Assembly (NCBI RefSeq): GCF_001679785.1
Contig: NZ_CP016293.1
Location: forward strand, 124,001 to 188,000
Reading direction: 5' to 3'
Length of the DNA stretch: 64,000 bases
Source of the DNA: Rhizobium leguminosarum
GTDB taxonomy: Bacteria > Pseudomonadota > Alphaproteobacteria > Rhizobiales > Rhizobiaceae
Below the pieces are notes generated by a model. The model had not been told where the DNA came from. It made no database searches and saw only the letters and a program-made list of their open reading frames with translations. Below are positions 61,386 through 64,000 of the stretch, in pieces. How positions within the stretch are numbered: the stretch's first letter is position 1; every line of letters starts with the position of its first letter. The translations under genes and the position numbers were made by a program.

Positions 61386-62603
61386 ATGAACACCGTGCTG
61401 AGGCAAGCAGACCAGATCCGGCCCGTGGCCGACCGTATCGGCAGCGATGATGAGGCGATCGCCACCGCCCGCAGACTGGCGGCCCAATTTGCCGCACGCG
61501 CAGCCGAGCGCGACGCCGACCGGATCCTGCCGTTTAGCGAACTGGATCTTCTCGCACAGTCCGGACTTCTGGCGATCACCGTGCCGGCGCAATATGGCGG
61601 CCTCGACGTCTCCAACGCCGTGCTTGCCGAGATCACCGCGATCCTGTCGGAGGCGGACGGCTCGATCGGCCAGATCCCGCAGAACCATTTCTATATTCTC
61701 GAGGCGCTCAGAACCGACGGTGGGGAGGAGCAGCAGCGCTATTTCTTCGGCCGCGTGCTGGCCGGCGATCGTTTCGGCAATGCGCTTTCCGAGCGCGGCA
61801 CCAAGACGGTCGGCCACTACAATACGCGCATCACCCGCGACGGTCCGGGTTACCGGATCAACGGCCGCAAATTCTATTCGACCGGCGTCCTCTTCGCCGA
61901 CTGGATCACCATCTTCGCGCTCGATCCGGAGGATCGGTTGACCATGGCCTTCGTGCCGAAGGGCACCGAAGGCGTCGAGATCGTCGACGACTGGGACGGT
62001 TTTGGCCAGCGCACCACCGGCAGCGGCACGACCATCCTCGCCAATGTCTATGTCAGCGCCGATTCCGTGGTCTTCCACCACAAGGGCTTCGAGCGGCCGA
62101 CGACGATAGGCTCCGTCGGCCAGATCATCCATGCTGGCATCGATCTCGGTATCGCACGGGCGGCCTTTGCCGAAACGCTGGAGTTCGTCAGGACGAAATC
62201 GCGCCCCTGGATGGATAGCGGCCTTGAGCGTGCCTCAGACGATCCGCTGACGATCGCCAAGGTTGGCCAGATCGCCATCCGGCTGGAAGCCGCAACGGCT
62301 CTGGTGGAGCGCGCCGGCCACAAGGTCGATGCCGCGCAGGTCGAGACGACGGAGGAAAAGGTGATCGCGGCCACGCTGGCCGTCGCTGCGGCGAAGGTGC
62401 TGACGACCGAAGTGGCGCTCGAGGCCTCGAACACGCTTTTCGAGCTTGCCGGAACCTCGTCGGTGCAAACAGGCCTCAATCTCGACCGCCACTGGCGCAA
62501 TGCCCGCACCCATACGCTCCACGATCCCGTGCGTTGGAAATATCACGTCGTCGGCAACTACCATTTGAACGGCGTAGCGCCGCCGAAGAACGGCGCGCTC
62601 TGA
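61386..62603 (+). CDS. SfnB-like acyl-CoA-dehydrogenase-fold oxidoreductase (sulfur acquisition)
   Basis: FMN/FAD-dependent enzyme of 405 residues with the acyl-CoA dehydrogenase fold; the group includes SfnB and DszC, used for sulfur assimilation from sulfones and other organosulfur compounds. Blocks LAITVPAQYGGLDVSNAVLAE, IPQNHFYILEALR, INGRKFYSTG and HWRNARTHTLHDP are seen. GGAG 7 bases before the ATG at 61386. Confidence 0.88.
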   Translation: MNTVLRQADQIRPVADRIGSDDEAIATARRLAAQFAARAAERDADRILPFSELDLLAQSGLLAITVPAQYGGLDVSNAVLAEITAILSEADGSIGQIPQNHFYILEALRTDGGEEQQRYFFGRVLAGDRFGNALSERGTKTVGHYNTRITRDGPGYRINGRKFYSTGVLFADWITIFALDPEDRLTMAFVPKGTEGVEIVDDWDGFGQRTTGSGTTILANVYVSADSVVFHHKGFERPTTIGSVGQIIHAGIDLGIARAAFAETLEFVRTKSRPWMDSGLERASDDPLTIAKVGQIAIRLEAATALVERAGHKVDAAQVETTEEKVIAATLAVAAAKVLTTEVALEASNTLFELAGTSSVQTGLNLDRHWRNARTHTLHDPVRWKYHVVGNYHLNGVAPPKNGAL

Positions 62604-62624
62604 AATTTCCCGCTCTTCCAGATG

Positions 62625-62658
62625 AAAACCCCATTGCCGGCGCCGGCAATGGGGTTTT
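62625..62658. terminator. Bidirectional terminator between convergent SfnB- and DszC-like genes
   Basis: Perfect 34-base palindrome: AAAACCCCATTGCCGG, CG, CCGGCAATGGGGTTTT. An A-run on one side and a T-run on the other let it work on both strands. Confidence 0.9.
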
Positions 62659-62682
62659 TGCTTTCGATGAAAGGTGGCCGCC

Positions 62683-63891
62683 TCAGCTATAGAGGCTGAC
62701 CTCCGGTATCTTGTCGTTCAGCACGAATTCGCCGACTTCCTTCGCCTTGTAGAAGACAGGATCGTGCAGCGTGTGGGTGCGGACATTGCGCCAGAACCGG
62801 TCGAAACGGTACTTGTCGGCCGTCGAGCGCGCGCCCGTCAGCTCGAAGACGCGCGAGGTGATGTCGAGCGAGACATGGGTGGCGTGGACCTTGGCGGCAT
62901 AGGCTTCCGCCGCCGCCTCGCCGCGCTCACGCGCGGTGACGTCGCGGCCGCGGGCAAGACCCGCCTGCACGGCAGCTGCGGCGTTGTCGGCAAGGGCCGT
63001 CGAAGCCTTCAGCGCGGCGGTGAATTCGCCGACGCGTTCGAGGATATAGGGATCATCCGCCGCCCGCTCGACACCGGAGGTGATCCACGGCCGGGTCGTG
63101 TCGCGGACGTAATCGACGGCTGCCTGCAGCGCGCCTTCCGCTGTGCCGAGATAAAAATTGACGAAGACCAGCTGGATGAACGGCGTATTGAAGGTCGACA
63201 ATACTGGCGGCGCCACGTCGGGTGCAGCCGGCGCGCCAACGAAATCCTCCTCGTAAACGGGGAAATCATGAAATTCGACGCTACCGCTGTCCGACAGGCG
63301 CTGGCCGATATTGTCCCAGTCGTCATTGGCGACGTAACCTTGACGATTGGTCGGCACGGCGAAACCGGCTATCTTGTCGTCGAGCGTCGCATTGGCATTG
63401 ATATAGTCGGACACCCGAGCCGCCGTGGAAAAGGACTTGCGTCCGTTCAGCACATAGCCGTTGCCGCGACGGGTGAGCACCAGCCCGGGATCGCGCGGAT
63501 TGACGGCCGCCCCCCAATAGAGGTTCCTGGCGACCGTATCGCTGCCCAGCGCATGAGCGCGCGCCGCATCGAGGGCCCAATAGATGTACTGGCTGTTGAC
63601 GTAGTGGTAGCCGAGCAGCTGGCCGATCGAGCTCTCGCCACGGGCGAGAATGCGCACCAGCCTAAGCCCGTCGACCCAATCGAGGCCACCGCCACCGATT
63701 TGCGTGGGATGCAGCGCATTGAGCAGCCCGGCATTCTTCAATTTGACGATCTCAGCGAGCGGCGGACGGCCTTCGCGGTCGAGGTCTGCGCCGCGCCGCG
63801 ACAGGTCGGCAGAGATCTCCTCGGCACGGGCAAAGAGGTCTTCGCGCGTCGGATTTCGGCTGGCCGCGAAGATGACATTGGATTGGCTCAT
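62683..63891 (-). CDS. Second acyl-CoA-dehydrogenase-fold oxidoreductase (SfnB/DszC-like)
   Basis: Protein of 402 residues with the same fold and ending as the enzyme at 61386-62603 (FWRNVRTHTLHDP), but otherwise divergent. GGAG 9 bases before ATG at 63891. Next to a partial gene on the same strand upstream. Probably monooxygenates an organosulfur substrate using reduced FMN supplied by a separate reductase. Confidence 0.87.
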   Translation of the reverse strand: MSQSNVIFAASRNPTREDLFARAEEISADLSRRGADLDREGRPPLAEIVKLKNAGLLNALHPTQIGGGGLDWVDGLRLVRILARGESSIGQLLGYHYVNSQYIYWALDAARAHALGSDTVARNLYWGAAVNPRDPGLVLTRRGNGYVLNGRKSFSTAARVSDYINANATLDDKIAGFAVPTNRQGYVANDDWDNIGQRLSDSGSVEFHDFPVYEEDFVGAPAAPDVAPPVLSTFNTPFIQLVFVNFYLGTAEGALQAAVDYVRDTTRPWITSGVERAADDPYILERVGEFTAALKASTALADNAAAAVQAGLARGRDVTARERGEAAAEAYAAKVHATHVSLDITSRVFELTGARSTADKYRFDRFWRNVRTHTLHDPVFYKAKEVGEFVLNDKIPEVSLYS

Positions 63892-63921
63892 GGGCGGAAC
63901 TCCAATTCTCCAAAAAGATGA

Positions 63922-63950
63922 TCCGGCGGGAGCCGCACGCTTCCGCCGGA
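63922..63950 (-). terminator. Terminator after the gene entering from the right edge
   Basis: On the minus strand TCCGGCGGAAGC, loop, GCTCCCGCCGGA (one G-U pair), then TCATCTTTTTGG. Ends 19 bases after the partial gene's stop. Confidence 0.7.
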
Positions 63951-63969
63951 AGGATCGAAGCGCGAGCTC

Positions 63970-64000
63970 TCAGAACAGCTTGTCCGGGATCCAGCTGGCT
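63970..64000 (-). CDS. C-terminal end of an unidentified gene (possibly ABC importer binding protein)
   Basis: Only the last codons are in the window: ASWIPDKLF then TGA at 63972-63970. A tail of this kind occurs in binding proteins of sulfonate- and nitrate-type importers, but it is too short to identify; the context of sulfur monooxygenases makes a sulfur-compound transporter plausible. Confidence 0.45.
   Translation of the reverse strand, partial: ASWIPDKLF

Noticed and set aside
1..64000. tRNA, rRNA, CRISPR, transposase, phage or plasmid-replication features
   Set aside because: None recognised on reading either strand. tRNAs cannot be excluded entirely without a covariance-model scan, but no gap is long or structured enough to suggest one.

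Overview
The window looks like accessory or catabolic DNA of a fast-growing rhizobium (Rhizobium leguminosarum/etli group, Hyphomicrobiales). The basis is the high-GC coding sequence, the density of ABC-type solute importers paired with regulators and dehydrogenases, 48-bp palindromic repeats and nested palindromes of the kind called RIME in rhizobia, and a phosphonate monoester hydrolase that, from memory, closely resembles the characterised R. leguminosarum enzyme. No rRNA, tRNA, transposase, phage gene, CRISPR array or replication origin was seen. Chromosome or large plasmid cannot be decided from the sequence.

Layout. (1) 1-3005: end of a peptide-type ABC importer (fused ATPase, binding protein), then a YghU-type glutathione transferase. 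(2) 4121-12730: a sugar-type ABC operon (binding protein, two permeases, ATPase) with a Gfo/Idh/MocA oxidoreductase and a cupin, next to a GntR/FCD regulator and a divergent pair coding for a Tm-1-like ATP-binding protein and a TIM-barrel protein. (3) 12818-13669: a DUF1932-type NAD(P) oxidoreductase. (4) 14004-15243: CbpA-type DnaJ, broken by one missing base, with its modulator CbpM. (5) 15257-17429: three overlapping lipid genes (CDP-alcohol phosphatidyltransferase, PlsC-like acyltransferase, CdsA-like cytidylyltransferase). (6) 17640-27415: a BMP-type importer with an amidase, a CodA-like deaminase, an RraA-like aldolase, a divergent SDR and a LysR regulator. (7) 27422-27931: MsrA.

(8) 28118-32082: an iron/sugar-phosphate (AfuABC)-type importer preceded by a strong PhoB-box match. 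(9) 32102-41211: a minus-strand run of ten genes led by a LacI regulator with a 31-bp palindromic operator: ribose-type importer, phosphotriesterase-like lactonase, GATase-like protein, BtpA/SgcQ protein, TenA-like protein, PfkB kinase and, after a 102-bp gap, an inositol-monophosphatase-family enzyme. (10) 41345-48561: a Dpp-type importer headed by the phosphonate monoester hydrolase gene, which carries a one-base frameshift. (11) 48851-51807: AraC regulator, secreted alpha/beta hydrolase and two secreted NTF2-like proteins. (12) 51810-59387: UgpABCE-type sugar importer with a sugar isomerase/epimerase, a second Gfo/Idh/MocA enzyme and a divergent LacI regulator with a perfect palindromic operator. 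(13) 59437-59685: orphan Phd-type antitoxin. (14) 59730-64000: LLM flavin monooxygenase, two SfnB/DszC-like acyl-CoA-dehydrogenase-fold enzymes and the last codons of another gene, probably a sulfur-scavenging locus.

Taken together this is a string of self-contained uptake-and-breakdown modules, each with its own transporter, enzymes and usually its own repressor. The least understood are modules 2, 6 and 9. Starts were moved from the longest open frame where ribosome-binding sites or gene overlaps favoured another codon; these choices are stated in each entry.
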